Notes: generated by a model not told the origin, from the sequence alone. Shown: positions 1 through 8,655, counted from the first letter of the stretch. The stretch is 64,000 nucleotides of DNA from Mycolicibacterium parafortuitum (GCF_002086815.1 NZ_MVID01000025.1:1-64000), one strand, 5' to 3'. Translations and numbers: made by a program.

Positions 1-88
1 CCCGGCTCGCCGCCCGGGCCGCATCGATCAGGTCGGCATCGGAGAGCCCGCCAAGGCCCTCCGGCTCCACCACCGACACTTCGAACAT
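1..88 (-). CDS. DUF222 / 13E12 repeat family protein, N-terminus only
   Basis: Only the first 29 codons are inside the window; the gene runs off the left edge. The start ATG is at 88 and the peptide begins MFEVSVVEPEGLGGLSDADL, which fits the N-terminus of 13E12-repeat (DUF222, usually with a C-terminal HNH endonuclease) proteins that are abundant in mycobacteria. No Shine-Dalgarno is visible. A TAGACT -10-like hexamer (complement of 96-101) lies 7 nt before the ATG, so the mRNA is probably leaderless. A LexA-type box covers the start codon. A second DUF222 gene stands at the other end of the window. The family is known to include SOS-induced members in M. tuberculosis; the cellular role is unclear. 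Confidence 0.72.
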   Translation of the reverse strand, partial: MFEVSVVEPEGLGGLSDADLIDAARAASR

Positions 89-96
89 GTGTGCGA
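81..96 (-). promoter_or_regulatory. LexA-type SOS box over the start of the left DUF222 gene
   Basis: The 16-mer reads TCGAACATGTGTGCGA on the plus strand. It matches the mycobacterial SOS consensus TCGAAC-N4-GTTCGA with one mismatch (GTGCGA). It overlaps the start codon (86-88) and abuts the -10-like hexamer, a position suited to repression. The right-hand DUF222 gene carries the same variant, read as TCGCAC-N4-GTTCGA in the gene direction. Confidence 0.7.
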
Positions 97-207
97 GTCT
101 ACCGGCGGGAGGTGACAAGTCAGAGCCCGAAAACCCCGGCTGGGGATCAACTCGGCTTTGTGGATAACTCGCGTTGAGTGCGCGCCGTCAAGAGCCCAGA
201 AGCCAAG

Positions 208-1140
208 TCAGAGTTGCGGTACCACGTCCGCGGCCAGCAGTTCCAGCGTCTGATCGGAACAGCGATCGTGGGTGAACAGCACGATCTGCCCAAAGCCCAT
301 CTCCGCAAGCTTCCCGAGCCGATCGACGATCTGATCGGCCGTCCCGATCAACCCCGTGTCGTGCAGTCCGAAACCCGGCCCGCCGAACCGCTTTTCCGCG
401 AGCCCCCGTACGTCGGGCAATGACGAGGCATCCGGGGCCAGCGCCATCACCGCCTCGATCGACAGCACGATGCTGTCCGGATCCCGGCCGATCTCGGAGC
501 AGATCGACCGCAGCGCGGCGATTTTGGGCTCGATCTGATCCAACGCGTACGTCGGTACGTTCCACACGTCCGCGTAGCGGGCCACCAACGGCAGCGTGAA
601 CTTCTCGCCGACCCCGCCGACCACGATCGGCGGGCCGGGCTTCTGTACCGGACCCGGCTTGACGAGGAAGTCCGTCACCGTGAAGTGCTCACCCGCGAAG
701 TCGATGCGCTCCGAGATGAACGCCTGCCGCAAGATCTGCAGCGTCTCGCCCAGCAGCGCCGAGCGCTGTCCGAACGTCCCCCACGGCAGTCCGGCGCGGC
801 GGTGCTCGTCCTCGATCGATCCGCTGCCGATCCCCAGCGTCAGCCGGCCCCCGGAGATCTGGTCCAGCGTCGTCGCCATCTTCGCCAGCGTGACGGGATG
901 CCGGAACTGGTTGCACAGCACCATGTGTCCGACGCGCAACCGCTCGGTGCGGCTCAGCAGCGCGGTGGCCAGCGTCCACGCCTCCATCGACGGATACTCC
1001 GGCATCCCGGGTCCGTACAGGTGGTCGTAGAGCCACAGCGAATCGATCCCGAGCTCCTCGCAGCGCCGCGCACGGTGGAGGACGTCGGCGAACGAGAATC
1101 CCATCTGGGGCAGGTAGACGCCGATCTCCGGCTTGCTCAT
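208..1140 (-). CDS. LLM class (F420-dependent type) oxidoreductase
   Basis: 310 aa, start ATG at 1140 (MSKPEIGVYLPQMGF). It is a single bacterial-luciferase-like TIM-barrel domain. The segment QISGGRLTLGIGSG near residue 95 and the later PGPPIVVGG strand are typical of F420-dependent luciferase-like monooxygenases and reductases. Mycobacteria have dozens of these, acting on diverse hydrophobic substrates with cofactor F420 or FMN; the substrate cannot be read from sequence. It is divergent from a second LLM gene at 1225, with 84 bp between the start codons, so the two probably share a control region. Confidence 0.82.
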   Translation of the reverse strand: MSKPEIGVYLPQMGFSFADVLHRARRCEELGIDSLWLYDHLYGPGMPEYPSMEAWTLATALLSRTERLRVGHMVLCNQFRHPVTLAKMATTLDQISGGRLTLGIGSGSIEDEHRRAGLPWGTFGQRSALLGETLQILRQAFISERIDFAGEHFTVTDFLVKPGPVQKPGPPIVVGGVGEKFTLPLVARYADVWNVPTYALDQIEPKIAALRSICSEIGRDPDSIVLSIEAVMALAPDASSLPDVRGLAEKRFGGPGFGLHDTGLIGTADQIVDRLGKLAEMGFGQIVLFTHDRCSDQTLELLAADVVPQL

Positions 1141-1186
1141 CTTCACTCCCGCCGCTGTACTTTCCGCCGCCTGCATGGTAACGACA

Positions 1187-1203
1187 TTCTCGGAACTGGA
1201 GAA
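1187..1203. promoter_or_regulatory. Possible operator between divergent LLM genes
   Basis: The 84-bp divergent intergenic region contains an inverted repeat TTCTC-N7-GAGAA, the only clear dyad there. Its size fits a small dimeric repressor site, but the arms are only 5 bp and no regulator gene is adjacent. Confidence 0.25.
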
Positions 1204-1224
1204 GGTAATTCTAAGGAGGCGGCC

Positions 1225-2142
1225 TTGCGGTTCGCGATCACCCACCCGATGCACAGCCATCCCTACAATCCCGAGCTGGTCACCGGCGCGGGGATCGCGC
1301 GGGTGGCCGTGGCCGCGGAGAAGGCCGGATTCGACGGCTTCGGCTTCACCGACCATCCGGCGCCGACACAGAGGTGGCTGGAAGCAGGCGGGCACGATGC
1401 GCTCGACCCGTTCGTCGCAATGGGATTCGCGGCCGCGCACACCACGACGCTGCGGTTGATCCCGAACATCGTCGTGCTGCCGTACCGCAACCCGTTCGTC
1501 GTCGCCAAAGCCGGTGCGACGCTGGACCTGATCTCCGACGGCCGGTTCACCCTCGCGGTCGGGGTCGGCTATCTGAAGCGCGAATTCACCGCGCTCGGGG
1601 TCGATTTCGACGAGCGCGCCGACCTCTTCGAGGAGGCCCTGCACGTGATCCGGGAGATCTGGACCACCGACAACCTCAGCTACGACGGTAAGCACTTCAG
1701 CGCCAGCGGGATCACCGCGCACCCCAAGCCGGTGAGTACACCGCATCCGCCGATCTGGGTCGGCGGCAACACCGCCGCGGCGCGCGCCAGGGTGGCCAAG
1801 TACGGACAGGGCTGGTGCCCGTTCCGCGCACCCGCGCTGCTGGCGCAGACGGCGCGAACCGCCGCGCTGGAAACCACCGAACACCTCGTCAAGGGCATCG
1901 ACGATCTCCGCCGCCGGCTCGACGAGGCCGGACGCGACCCCGCCGACATCGACATCACCTTCACCAACGGCGTCGGAGGAACCCCGGGTACCGACGACTT
2001 CAACGCCGACGAATTCGCCTCCGGGGTCGACGAACTCGAACGCGCCGGGGTGACCTGGATTCAGGTCACCGTGCCCGGCGACAGCCTCGCGCACACGGTG
2101 GAGGCGATCGAGAGCTTCGGTGAAACGGTGATCAGAGCCTGA
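1225..2142 (+). CDS. LLM class (F420-dependent type) oxidoreductase, TTG start
   Basis: 305 aa. The start is TTG at 1225, chosen because AAGGAGG (1213-1219) lies 5 nt upstream and the peptide then begins MRFAITHPMHSHPYNPEL, the first beta strand of the luciferase-like fold. The DLISDGRFTLAVGVGYL region (about residues 100-120) and HPPIWVGGN strand (about 175) are family hallmarks. A TIGR03619-like F420-dependent oxidoreductase is the best guess; the substrate is unknown. Its 3' end overlaps the convergent MDR gene by 11 bp. Confidence 0.82.
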   Translation: MRFAITHPMHSHPYNPELVTGAGIARVAVAAEKAGFDGFGFTDHPAPTQRWLEAGGHDALDPFVAMGFAAAHTTTLRLIPNIVVLPYRNPFVVAKAGATLDLISDGRFTLAVGVGYLKREFTALGVDFDERADLFEEALHVIREIWTTDNLSYDGKHFSASGITAHPKPVSTPHPPIWVGGNTAAARARVAKYGQGWCPFRAPALLAQTARTAALETTEHLVKGIDDLRRRLDEAGRDPADIDITFTNGVGGTPGTDDFNADEFASGVDELERAGVTWIQVTVPGDSLAHTVEAIESFGETVIRA

Positions 2143-3142
2143 CCAAGGTCTTACCGATGTTGGCGCCGGTGAACAGACCGTTGAGCGCATCGACACACGA
2201 CTCGATGCCCGTGTAGATGTGCTCGCGGTGCGTCAGCAACCCCTTGTCCTCCCATTCGCGCAGCGCGGCGAACGCCTCGTCGAAGCGGCCCCACTCGTCG
2301 AGCGCGTTGAACCCCTGCATCGTCGCGGTCTTGGCCAGCAGGTTCACGTAGTTCGCGGGCCCGGGGTGCTCGCCGGTCAGGTAGCTGGAGATCACCCCGC
2401 ACAACACCACTCGGGCCTTGTGGGCCAACCGTCCCAGCACCGCGTCGAGGATGGGGCCGCCGACGTTGTCGAAGTAGACGTTCGCCCCCTGCGGGCAGAG
2501 CCGTTTCAACGCGGCGGGCACGTCGTCGTTGCGATAGTCGATACACGCGTCGAACCCGAAGTCCTCCACCACCGCTCGGCACTTGTGTGGACCTCCGGCG
2601 ATGCCGACCACCCGCGCGCCGGCGATCTTGGCGATCTGTCCGGCCACCGACCCCGTCGCGCCCGCCGCCGCCGACACCACCACCGTCTCACCGGGTTGCG
2701 GCCGTCCGATCCCCATCATCCCGAAATACGCTGTCGCGCCGGTCGGCCCGTAGATCGACATCACCGCGAGCTGGTCCACCTGGTCGCCGGGGCCCGGCAC
2801 CGGGGTGGTGAACAGGTCGTCACGCACCAGCGTGTACTCCTGAAAACCGGTCAGCGTCGTCACGACGTCACCGACGGCGTAAGCGTCACAGCGGGATTCG
2901 ACGACCTCGCCGATCCCGGCGGCACGGATGACCTCACCGAGTCCGACCGGCGGCAGGTAGCTCGGCTGGTCGTCGAGCCACGTGCGGGCGGCGGCGTCGA
3001 TGCCGACGTAGGTGGTGCGCACCAACGCCTCACCCTCGGCGGGTTCGGGCGCGGGCGCCTCGACGAGTTCGGTGTCGTCGGGGGCGACCAGTCCGTTCGG
3101 TCGGCGGCGTAACAGGATCTGGCGGTTGGTCAGCGTCGACAC
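2132..3142 (-). CDS. Zinc-independent MDR family NADP-dependent oxidoreductase (PTGR/CurA-like)
   Basis: 336 aa with a GTG start at 3142 (STLTNRQILLRRRPNG). The N-terminal GroES-like domain lacks the zinc-ligand Cys/His set, and the Rossmann part has AAAGATGSVAGQIAKIAGARVVG around residues 150-175 for NADP(H) binding. This is the leukotriene B4 12-hydroxydehydrogenase / prostaglandin reductase / curcumin reductase branch of medium-chain reductases, which reduce the C=C of alpha,beta-unsaturated carbonyls. It is 10 bp from the tesB gene, probably in the same leftward operon. The natural substrate is not evident. Confidence 0.85.
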   Translation of the reverse strand: MSTLTNRQILLRRRPNGLVAPDDTELVEAPAPEPAEGEALVRTTYVGIDAAARTWLDDQPSYLPPVGLGEVIRAAGIGEVVESRCDAYAVGDVVTTLTGFQEYTLVRDDLFTTPVPGPGDQVDQLAVMSIYGPTGATAYFGMMGIGRPQPGETVVVSAAAGATGSVAGQIAKIAGARVVGIAGGPHKCRAVVEDFGFDACIDYRNDDVPAALKRLCPQGANVYFDNVGGPILDAVLGRLAHKARVVLCGVISSYLTGEHPGPANYVNLLAKTATMQGFNALDEWGRFDEAFAALREWEDKGLLTHREHIYTGIESCVDALNGLFTGANIGKTLVRL

Positions 3143-3152
3143 GAGCCCGAAC

Positions 3153-3947
3153 CTACACCCGCCACAACGCTTCCTGGGTGGTTGTCGCGATCAGCGCGCC
3201 GGCGCGGTCATACAGCGAGCCGTGCACCAGGCCGCGGGAGTCACCGACGTTGAGCGGGTGCACCTCGTAGCAGTTCCACTCGTGTGGCACGAACGGGCGG
3301 TGGAACCACACCGAATGGTCCAGGCTCGCCGCCTGGCCGGCCCCGGGCCGCAGCGGCACACCTCTCGGGTGCGCGACGGGCACCGGACCGATGTCGGACA
3401 TGAACGCCAGCGTGCACGCCCGCAGCAGCGGATCGTCCTCGACCTCGCCGCGGGCGCGGATCCAGAACGGCGGGATCGCGAACGGCCGGTCGTCGTCGGG
3501 CCGGGTGCGCAGCTCGAAGCGATCGGCGAACTCGAGATCGGGTTCCCGGATCGCGGTGTCGTCGAACTCGACAGTCGGCCGGTGCGGCGGATACTCGTCG
3601 GCGCCCGGCTCGGGCACGTGGAACGACGCGATCATCTCCATGATCACCGCGTCGTGCTGCACGGCGGTGACCCGGCGGGTGTCGAAGGACCGCCCGTCCC
3701 GGGTGCGTTCGACGTGCAGTTCCACGTCGACGTCGTAGCGGCCGCCGCGGACGAAGTACAGGTGCAGCGACTGCGGCAGCTTGCCGGGGTCGACGGTGGC
3801 GCCCGCGGCGGCCAGCGACTGGGCGGCGATCAGCCCGCCGAACAGCCGCTGCCCGGGGGCGACCTGGCGTGGGTGGGTCACGAACGTGTCGCCGCGACGT
3901 TCATACCGGAGAAGCTGCGCGATCCAGCTCGACTTGACACCTGTCAT
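3153..3947 (-). CDS. tesB: Acyl-CoA thioesterase II (TesB-like)
   Basis: 264 aa, a normal length for the double-hotdog TesB/ACOT8 family that hydrolyses acyl-CoA to free acid and CoA. The first hotdog carries RLFGGLIAAQSLAAA (about 34-48) and LHLYFVRGG (about 62-70). The second has LDHSVWFHRPF near residue 212, the conserved stretch holding the acidic catalytic region. ATG at 3947. It is the middle gene of a leftward group (DUF427, SRPBCC, tesB, MDR), suggesting lipid turnover, though the neighbours do not define a pathway. Confidence 0.88.
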   Translation of the reverse strand: MTGVKSSWIAQLLRYERRGDTFVTHPRQVAPGQRLFGGLIAAQSLAAAGATVDPGKLPQSLHLYFVRGGRYDVDVELHVERTRDGRSFDTRRVTAVQHDAVIMEMIASFHVPEPGADEYPPHRPTVEFDDTAIREPDLEFADRFELRTRPDDDRPFAIPPFWIRARGEVEDDPLLRACTLAFMSDIGPVPVAHPRGVPLRPGAGQAASLDHSVWFHRPFVPHEWNCYEVHPLNVGDSRGLVHGSLYDRAGALIATTTQEALWRV

Positions 3948-3959
3948 CAGGTGCCGACC

Positions 3960-4448
3960 CTATCGGGTGGCGAAGTACTTCTGTCCGTCGGCCGCGGGCC
4001 GTCCGAAGCCGGCCTTCACCAGCGGTGCGAGCACCTTGAACGGCAGCCGCAGCGCGCGGGCGGGTTCCAGCGCGATCACCCAGGTGAACCGCGTCCCGTC
4101 GCCTTCGGGTTCGACCCGGTAGTCCTCGGCGAACCGCCGGAACAGCCCGGCGTTGGCCTCGTAGACCCAGAACGAGTAGCCCGAACCCTCGTCCCAGCGG
4201 AAGAACCGTTCGCGCACCCGGATCGGACCCGTGCCGACCTCGCGGGTGGTGCCGACGCCGAACGGCCGCGGCGACGTCCAGGTCAGCGACCCGATCGTGT
4301 TACCCCAGGCGGCCAGCGACTCGTCGGACTGCAGCGACTCCCACACCTGTTCCGGCGTTGCGTCGTAATGCATCTCGTAGCGGAACACGTGCGGCGCGGT
4401 GTCCAGGAACCCGGCGTCGGCCTCGTCCAGGGCATACCAGCGGGTCAC
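3960..4448 (-). CDS. SRPBCC family (polyketide cyclase/dehydrase-like) protein
   Basis: 162 aa if translation starts at GTG 4448, which overlaps the stop of the upstream DUF427 gene as GTGA; translational coupling is the reason for this start. The peptide (VTRWYALDEADAGF, then HYDATPEQVWESLQSDESLAAW) has the START/Bet-v-1 pattern of mycobacterial SRPBCC proteins: a strand ending in a V-W helix, then FRWDEGSGYSFWVYE. Such proteins bind hydrophobic ligands; no catalytic residues can be named. It sits 12 bp before tesB. Confidence 0.8.
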   Translation of the reverse strand: MTRWYALDEADAGFLDTAPHVFRYEMHYDATPEQVWESLQSDESLAAWGNTIGSLTWTSPRPFGVGTTREVGTGPIRVRERFFRWDEGSGYSFWVYEANAGLFRRFAEDYRVEPEGDGTRFTWVIALEPARALRLPFKVLAPLVKAGFGRPAADGQKYFATR

Positions 4449-5116
4449 GGAAGTTCCGCCCGCACCGTCAGCTTCGTCTCGTCGAAGCTGAGAAAGCCGC
4501 CGATCGGGGTGCTCTCGGGCAGCGGGTCGTCGTAGCTCCAGGCCGCGTCCTCGACGACGGTGCCGTCGAGCTGGACGTGCCAGTACGTCGCGTAGCCCTT
4601 GTAGTTGCAGTACGACGACGTGTCCGAGCGCCGCAGCACGTCGGTGCGCACCGCCGACGGGTGCACGTACAACCGCGGAGGCAACGCCGTCTCGAACAGG
4701 ATCGTGGTGTCGGCGGTGTCGACCAGCGTGACGTCGGCGGCGCGTACGCAGAGCTTGCGGCTGGTGGGCCTGCAATCCACCCGGTGATACGGGTTAGGGG
4801 GATAGTGCACGAGCCGGCGTCCTTCCTCGAACCAGGTGTCCGCCGCCGTCCACGGCACGGTGACGAACTCGGGTGCCTCGGGCACCGGGGTGGTGGGCAG
4901 ATCGCCGACGTCGGTCGCGACGAACGCGTAGCTCAACGGTGCCCCGCGGCGGTGCACCATCATCACCGCCTCGGTGTCGATCACCGTGCGGCCGTCGCGC
5001 ACCGCCCGCACCCGTCTCGGGTGCGGCTCGATGTAGACCAGATCGCCGGTGACCTGCGGGCTGAACCGCCCGGCCCGGTCGCCGCTGAGCGGGCCGCGGC
5101 CGGCCACCAGGCTCAT
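4445..5116 (-). CDS. DUF427 domain-containing protein (two DUF427 units)
   Basis: 223 aa, ATG at 5116. Two copies of the DUF427 beta-tent fold are visible: residues about 25-110 (VYIEPHPRRVRAVRDGRTVIDT) and about 115-205 (CRPTSRKLCVRAADVTLVDT, then SSYCNYKGYATYWHV). The CNYKG(x)ATY motif is diagnostic of DUF427, whose function is unknown. It is translationally coupled to the SRPBCC gene (4-bp overlap) and starts the leftward operon of four genes. The 150-bp gap to the divergent acyltransferase at 5273 must hold promoters for both directions. Confidence 0.88.
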   Translation of the reverse strand: MSLVAGRGPLSGDRAGRFSPQVTGDLVYIEPHPRRVRAVRDGRTVIDTEAVMMVHRRGAPLSYAFVATDVGDLPTTPVPEAPEFVTVPWTAADTWFEEGRRLVHYPPNPYHRVDCRPTSRKLCVRAADVTLVDTADTTILFETALPPRLYVHPSAVRTDVLRRSDTSSYCNYKGYATYWHVQLDGTVVEDAAWSYDDPLPESTPIGGFLSFDETKLTVRAELP

Positions 5117-5272
5117 CGAAGAGTCCCCGGGTCAACGGCTTTCGTCGGAGTCATCGCGACCATGCTGACAAATTGTTCGCGAAATGTCATTGACGGGTAT
5201 CGCTGTGATGCTCAACCGCGCGGTTTCTGCTAACAAGGAGTATCAGTTGCACCGGTGGAACAGGGGGTGGGC

Positions 5273-6703
5273 GTGCGACGGCTCAACGGCGTGGACGCGA
5301 TGATGCTCTACAGCGAGACCCCCGAGATCCACATGCACACCCTCAAGATCGGGGTGCTCGATGTGTCGAACATCGAGGGCTACAGCTTCGAGCTGTTCCG
5401 CCGTGCCGCACTGCCCAGGCTGCACGCCCTGGCTCCGCTGCGATACCAGCTGGTCGACATCCCGCTGAAGTTCCACCACCCGATGTGGGTGCAGAACGCC
5501 GAGATCGACGTCGACTACCACATCCGCCGGGCGCAGGTGCCGGCCCCGGGTGGGCGGCGTGAGCTCGACCAGTTGATCGGCGAGATCGCCAGCGCCCCGC
5601 TGGACCGCAACCGCCCGCTGTGGGAGATGTACATCGCAGAAGGATTGGCGGGCAATAAAATTGCCGTGATCCATAAGGTGCACCACGTACTCGCCGACGG
5701 GATGGCGTCGGCCAACCAGCTCGCGATGACGATCCAGCCGAACGAACCGGAGATCGGCGGTGCGCTCGCGACGGTCCGCGCCGACTCGACCGCGCCCGCC
5801 AACCTGCTCAAGGGCGCGGCGCGCGACCACAGCCGTCAGCTGCGCCGGCTGCCGTCGTTGATGAACGAGACCGCGAGGTCGGTGACGCGGGTGCGCAGGA
5901 AGGCCAAGGAGCGTGGGCGCAACCCGGACCTGGCCAAGAACTTCGCGCCGCCGCCGACGTTCATCAACCACGTCGTGACACCGGGGCGCCGCTTCGCGAC
6001 CGCGCCGCTCGCGCTGGCCGACGTCAAGGAGACGGCCCGCCATCTCGGCGTCACCCTCAACGACCTGGTCCTGGCCACCGCGGCCGGTGCGCTGCGCGCG
6101 TTGCAGATGACCTATGACGGACATGCCAGCTACCCGTTGATCGCTGGCGTGCCGGTGAGTTTCAATCCTTCGCCCGATCGGCTGGTCGGCAACGAATTCA
6201 CCTACATGACACCGTCTTTGCCGGTGCACATCGAAGACCCGCTGGAACGGGTCAAGCTCACCGCGACGTCGACGGCGATCGCCAAGGAGAATCACAACCT
6301 GCTCGGTCCGACCCTGCTCCCGAAGTGGCTGACCTATCTGCCGCCGGCCACCACCCCGCGGATCTTCCGGATGCAGGGCCGCCGGGTGGAGTCGGCGATG
6401 GTCATGAACCTGACGATCTCCAACGTTCCCGGCCCGCGCGAGCGGGGGCGGATGGAGGGGGCCGTGATCGACGAGATCTACTCGGTGGGCCCGATCGTGG
6501 CGGGCAGCGGCATGAACATCACCGTGTGGAGCTACGTCGACCAGCTCTCCATCTCGGTGCTCACCGACGACCGGACGTTGAAGGATCCGCACGAGGCGAC
6601 CGACGCGTTGGTCGCCTCGTTCCGCGAGATCCGGAAGGCCGCCGGGCTGCCCGAAGATTTGACACCCGTCGAGACGGCGATGCCCCCCGCACCGGCGCTG
6701 TAG
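5273..6703 (+). CDS. WS/DGAT/MGAT family O-acyltransferase
   Basis: 476 aa from GTG 5273. I prefer this start over GTG 5255 because AGGGGG (5262-5267) is at good SD spacing and the product then begins VRRLNGVDAMMLYSETP, the usual family N-terminus. The catalytic HHxxxDG motif is present as HHVLADG (about residues 137-143), and the C-terminal domain has NLTISNVPGP (about 378-387). These enzymes esterify diacylglycerol or fatty alcohols with acyl-CoA to make triacylglycerol and wax-ester stores at the membrane or lipid droplet. It is a single-gene unit followed by a hairpin. Confidence 0.9.
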   Translation: MRRLNGVDAMMLYSETPEIHMHTLKIGVLDVSNIEGYSFELFRRAALPRLHALAPLRYQLVDIPLKFHHPMWVQNAEIDVDYHIRRAQVPAPGGRRELDQLIGEIASAPLDRNRPLWEMYIAEGLAGNKIAVIHKVHHVLADGMASANQLAMTIQPNEPEIGGALATVRADSTAPANLLKGAARDHSRQLRRLPSLMNETARSVTRVRRKAKERGRNPDLAKNFAPPPTFINHVVTPGRRFATAPLALADVKETARHLGVTLNDLVLATAAGALRALQMTYDGHASYPLIAGVPVSFNPSPDRLVGNEFTYMTPSLPVHIEDPLERVKLTATSTAIAKENHNLLGPTLLPKWLTYLPPATTPRIFRMQGRRVESAMVMNLTISNVPGPRERGRMEGAVIDEIYSVGPIVAGSGMNITVWSYVDQLSISVLTDDRTLKDPHEATDALVASFREIRKAAGLPEDLTPVETAMPPAPAL

Positions 6704-6738
6704 ACGCGGAACCGCTTATGCGGAACTCGGTTTCGCGT
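6704..6738 (+). terminator. Hairpin after the acyltransferase gene
   Basis: Directly after the TAG stop an 11-bp stem (ACGCGGAACCG / CGGTTTCGCGT, one G-U type mismatch) closes a 13-nt loop. There is no long U-tract, as usual in mycobacteria. It probably ends the acyltransferase transcript. Confidence 0.45.
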
Positions 6739-6836
6739 AGCGGCGCTCCGTCGAGATCGATTCGATACTTTACAGATCAGTTCATAAATGTCACGCTGTC
6801 TGCAGCGCGCCGTGACGCGCGCCGAAGGGTGACGCG

Positions 6837-7427
6837 ATGACGATGTTTGAGGTGGACGACCTCGAGTCGTCCGAAAACAAGGGTTCGGGTGTCCGGTCGT
6901 CGGGGGAGACCCTGCACGCCTACGACCTCACCGTGGTCGCCGACGACGTCGGCGCCGTGGTGGCGGCGGCCGGTGGCTGGCTGTGTGACCGGGTGCGGGC
7001 GGGCTGGCAGGTCACCGTGCTGGTGCCGGCGGAGGCCGACGTCCGGCCACTGACGATCCTCGGGGTGCGCTGCGAAGCGGTCACGCCGAGTGAATCCGCG
7101 CCCGATCTGGTGCGCCGTTCGTGCGCGGCGGTCGCCGTCGACGGGCAACTGGTGCGGCGGGACGCCCGGATGCGTCGCGAGCTGCACCGGCTCCTCGAAG
7201 CGGGACGTACCGAGATCACCGTATGGGGCGATGTCTCCGGGGTCGGGACCGACGACAGGTTCGAGCGCGTCTGGCACCGCGCCAGCGCTGCCGCGCGGGC
7301 TTTCAAGGCAGGAGCGCTGCGCGCGATCGGGCAGCCGGGGCCGGAGGCGACCGTCGAGACCTTCGTCAGCGCCGCACTGTGGTACCCACTCGACGGCGCC
7401 GACCTGCTCCCGGTCGCGGGACGTTAG
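6837..7427 (+). CDS. Conserved hypothetical protein
   Basis: 196 aa, ATG at 6837. I do not recognise a domain. The central part alternates predicted strands and helices (LTVVADDVGAVVAAAGGWLCDR, then WQVTVLVP, LTILGVRC, ITVWGDVSG), so an alpha/beta fold is likely. There is no signal peptide or transmembrane segment. An AT-richer stretch upstream (about 6765-6795) is a probable promoter. The end converges on, and overlaps by 4 bp, the DUF2631 gene. A conserved mycobacterial protein of unknown role is all that can be said. Confidence 0.6.
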   Translation: MTMFEVDDLESSENKGSGVRSSGETLHAYDLTVVADDVGAVVAAAGGWLCDRVRAGWQVTVLVPAEADVRPLTILGVRCEAVTPSESAPDLVRRSCAAVAVDGQLVRRDARMRRELHRLLEAGRTEITVWGDVSGVGTDDRFERVWHRASAAARAFKAGALRAIGQPGPEATVETFVSAALWYPLDGADLLPVAGR

Positions 7428-7678
7428 CGGGTGTCGGGGTTGCGCGTGGTGTAGACGCTGCGCGCGACGAACCCGAGCACGAACAGGGCGAACCCGATCA
7501 GGAACAGGTCCTCGACCCGGCCCGTGTGGTTGCCGTGCATCATCACGAGCAGGAACGCCGCGGCCAGCACGCCGCCGATCTGGTAGCCCCGCACACTGCC
7601 CGACGACCAGCCCCATTGGGCGGACGGCACGTCTTCGACGTCGACGCCGGTGTGTCGTTCCACCTCGGTGCTTGCCAC
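7424..7678 (-). CDS. DUF2631 membrane protein (Rv2876-like)
   Basis: 84 aa from GTG 7678, chosen because GAGGAG precedes it at about 6 nt and the peptide VASTEVERHTGVDVEDVPSA matches the N-terminus of the M. tuberculosis Rv2876 type; an in-frame start at 7735 would add 19 residues. After the acidic N-terminus there are two transmembrane helices (YQIGGVLAAAFLLVMMH and LFLIGFALFVLGFVARS). Function is unknown. In M. tuberculosis this gene neighbours mpt70/mpt83; here photolyase, an SDR and a PuuE-like gene lie between. Confidence 0.82.
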   Translation of the reverse strand: MASTEVERHTGVDVEDVPSAQWGWSSGSVRGYQIGGVLAAAFLLVMMHGNHTGRVEDLFLIGFALFVLGFVARSVYTTRNPDTR

Positions 7679-7791
7679 AGCTGGCTCCTCAGGGTCTTCG
7701 ATGGTCGTGCGTGTTCCTGGCCGACATTCTGACACAGCTCTACTACGCGCCGCCGTAGAGCCGGGGTTTACGGCCAGTAGGCTGACCGCTC

Positions 7792-8640
7792 ATGACGGCT
7801 GAGTCTTCCCCCGGGGTCTTCGACGGCAAGGTCGTGCTGGTCACCGGCGCCGCCCGGGGCCAGGGTCGGGCGCACGCGGTCCGCTTCGCCGAAGAAGGTG
7901 CCGATGTCATCGCCGTCGACATCTGCGCCCAGCTGGATTCGGTCGCCTACCCGATGGCCACGCCGGAGGACCTCGAGGAGACCGCGCGGCTGGTGGAGAA
8001 GACCGGGCGCCGCATCGTCGCCGCGCAGGCCGACGTCCGCGACCGCGAGCGGCTGACCGAGGTGGTGGCCGACGGTGTCGAGCAGTTCGGCCGCCTCGAC
8101 TACGTCCTCGCCAACGCCGGCATCCTGCCCGCGGCCGGACCGCAGGGCCACGACATCACCGCGTTCACCGACGCGATCGCCGTGATGCTCAACGGCGTGT
8201 ACTTCACCGTCGACGCCGCGCTGCCCGCCCTGCTGCGCAACCCCGACGGCGGCGCGATCGTGATCACCAGCTCCGCGGCCGGCTTCACCTCGGTCAGCAC
8301 CGAGTTCGGCACCATGAACCACGGCGCCGCCGGGTACACCGCGGCCAAGCACGGCGTGATCGGGTTGATGCGGCACTTCGCGCGCTCGCTGGCCGAGAAG
8401 AACATCCGGGTCAACTCCGTGCACCCGGGCGGGGTGGCCACCCAGATGGTGCTCAACGAGGCGATGGCCGAGTGGGCAGGTGCGCACCCGTCGTTCAGCC
8501 TGGCGCAGCAGGCGCTGCTGCAGCTGCCGATGATGGAACCACGCGACGTCAGTGACGCGATGGTCTATCTGTGCGGACCGACCGGCCGGTACCTGACCGG
8601 GGTCGCCCTGCCGGTGGACGCCGGTCAGACGCTGAAGTAG
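7792..8640 (+). CDS. Mycofactocin-coupled SDR family oxidoreductase
   Basis: 282 aa, ATG at 7792. It is a classical SDR: VTGAARGQGRAHAVRFAEEGADVIAVDI (about 16-45) for the dinucleotide, NAG at about 108-110, catalytic Ser in ITSSAAG and YxxxK as YTAAK (about 183-187). GAARGQGRAHA together with an insertion after AVDIC is the signature of the TIGR03971 subgroup, in which NAD is tightly bound and re-oxidised through mycofactocin. The substrate is probably an alcohol or terpenoid; none is indicated by neighbours. Confidence 0.87.
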   Translation: MTAESSPGVFDGKVVLVTGAARGQGRAHAVRFAEEGADVIAVDICAQLDSVAYPMATPEDLEETARLVEKTGRRIVAAQADVRDRERLTEVVADGVEQFGRLDYVLANAGILPAAGPQGHDITAFTDAIAVMLNGVYFTVDAALPALLRNPDGGAIVITSSAAGFTSVSTEFGTMNHGAAGYTAAKHGVIGLMRHFARSLAEKNIRVNSVHPGGVATQMVLNEAMAEWAGAHPSFSLAQQALLQLPMMEPRDVSDAMVYLCGPTGRYLTGVALPVDAGQTLK

Positions 8641-8655
8641 GCCGTTCCTTCAGGC

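Noticed and set aside
5166..5189. TGACA-N14-TGTCA and TTCGCGAA dyads upstream of the acyltransferase gene
   Set aside because: The two dyads are not concentric and each is short, so they do not make a convincing operator.
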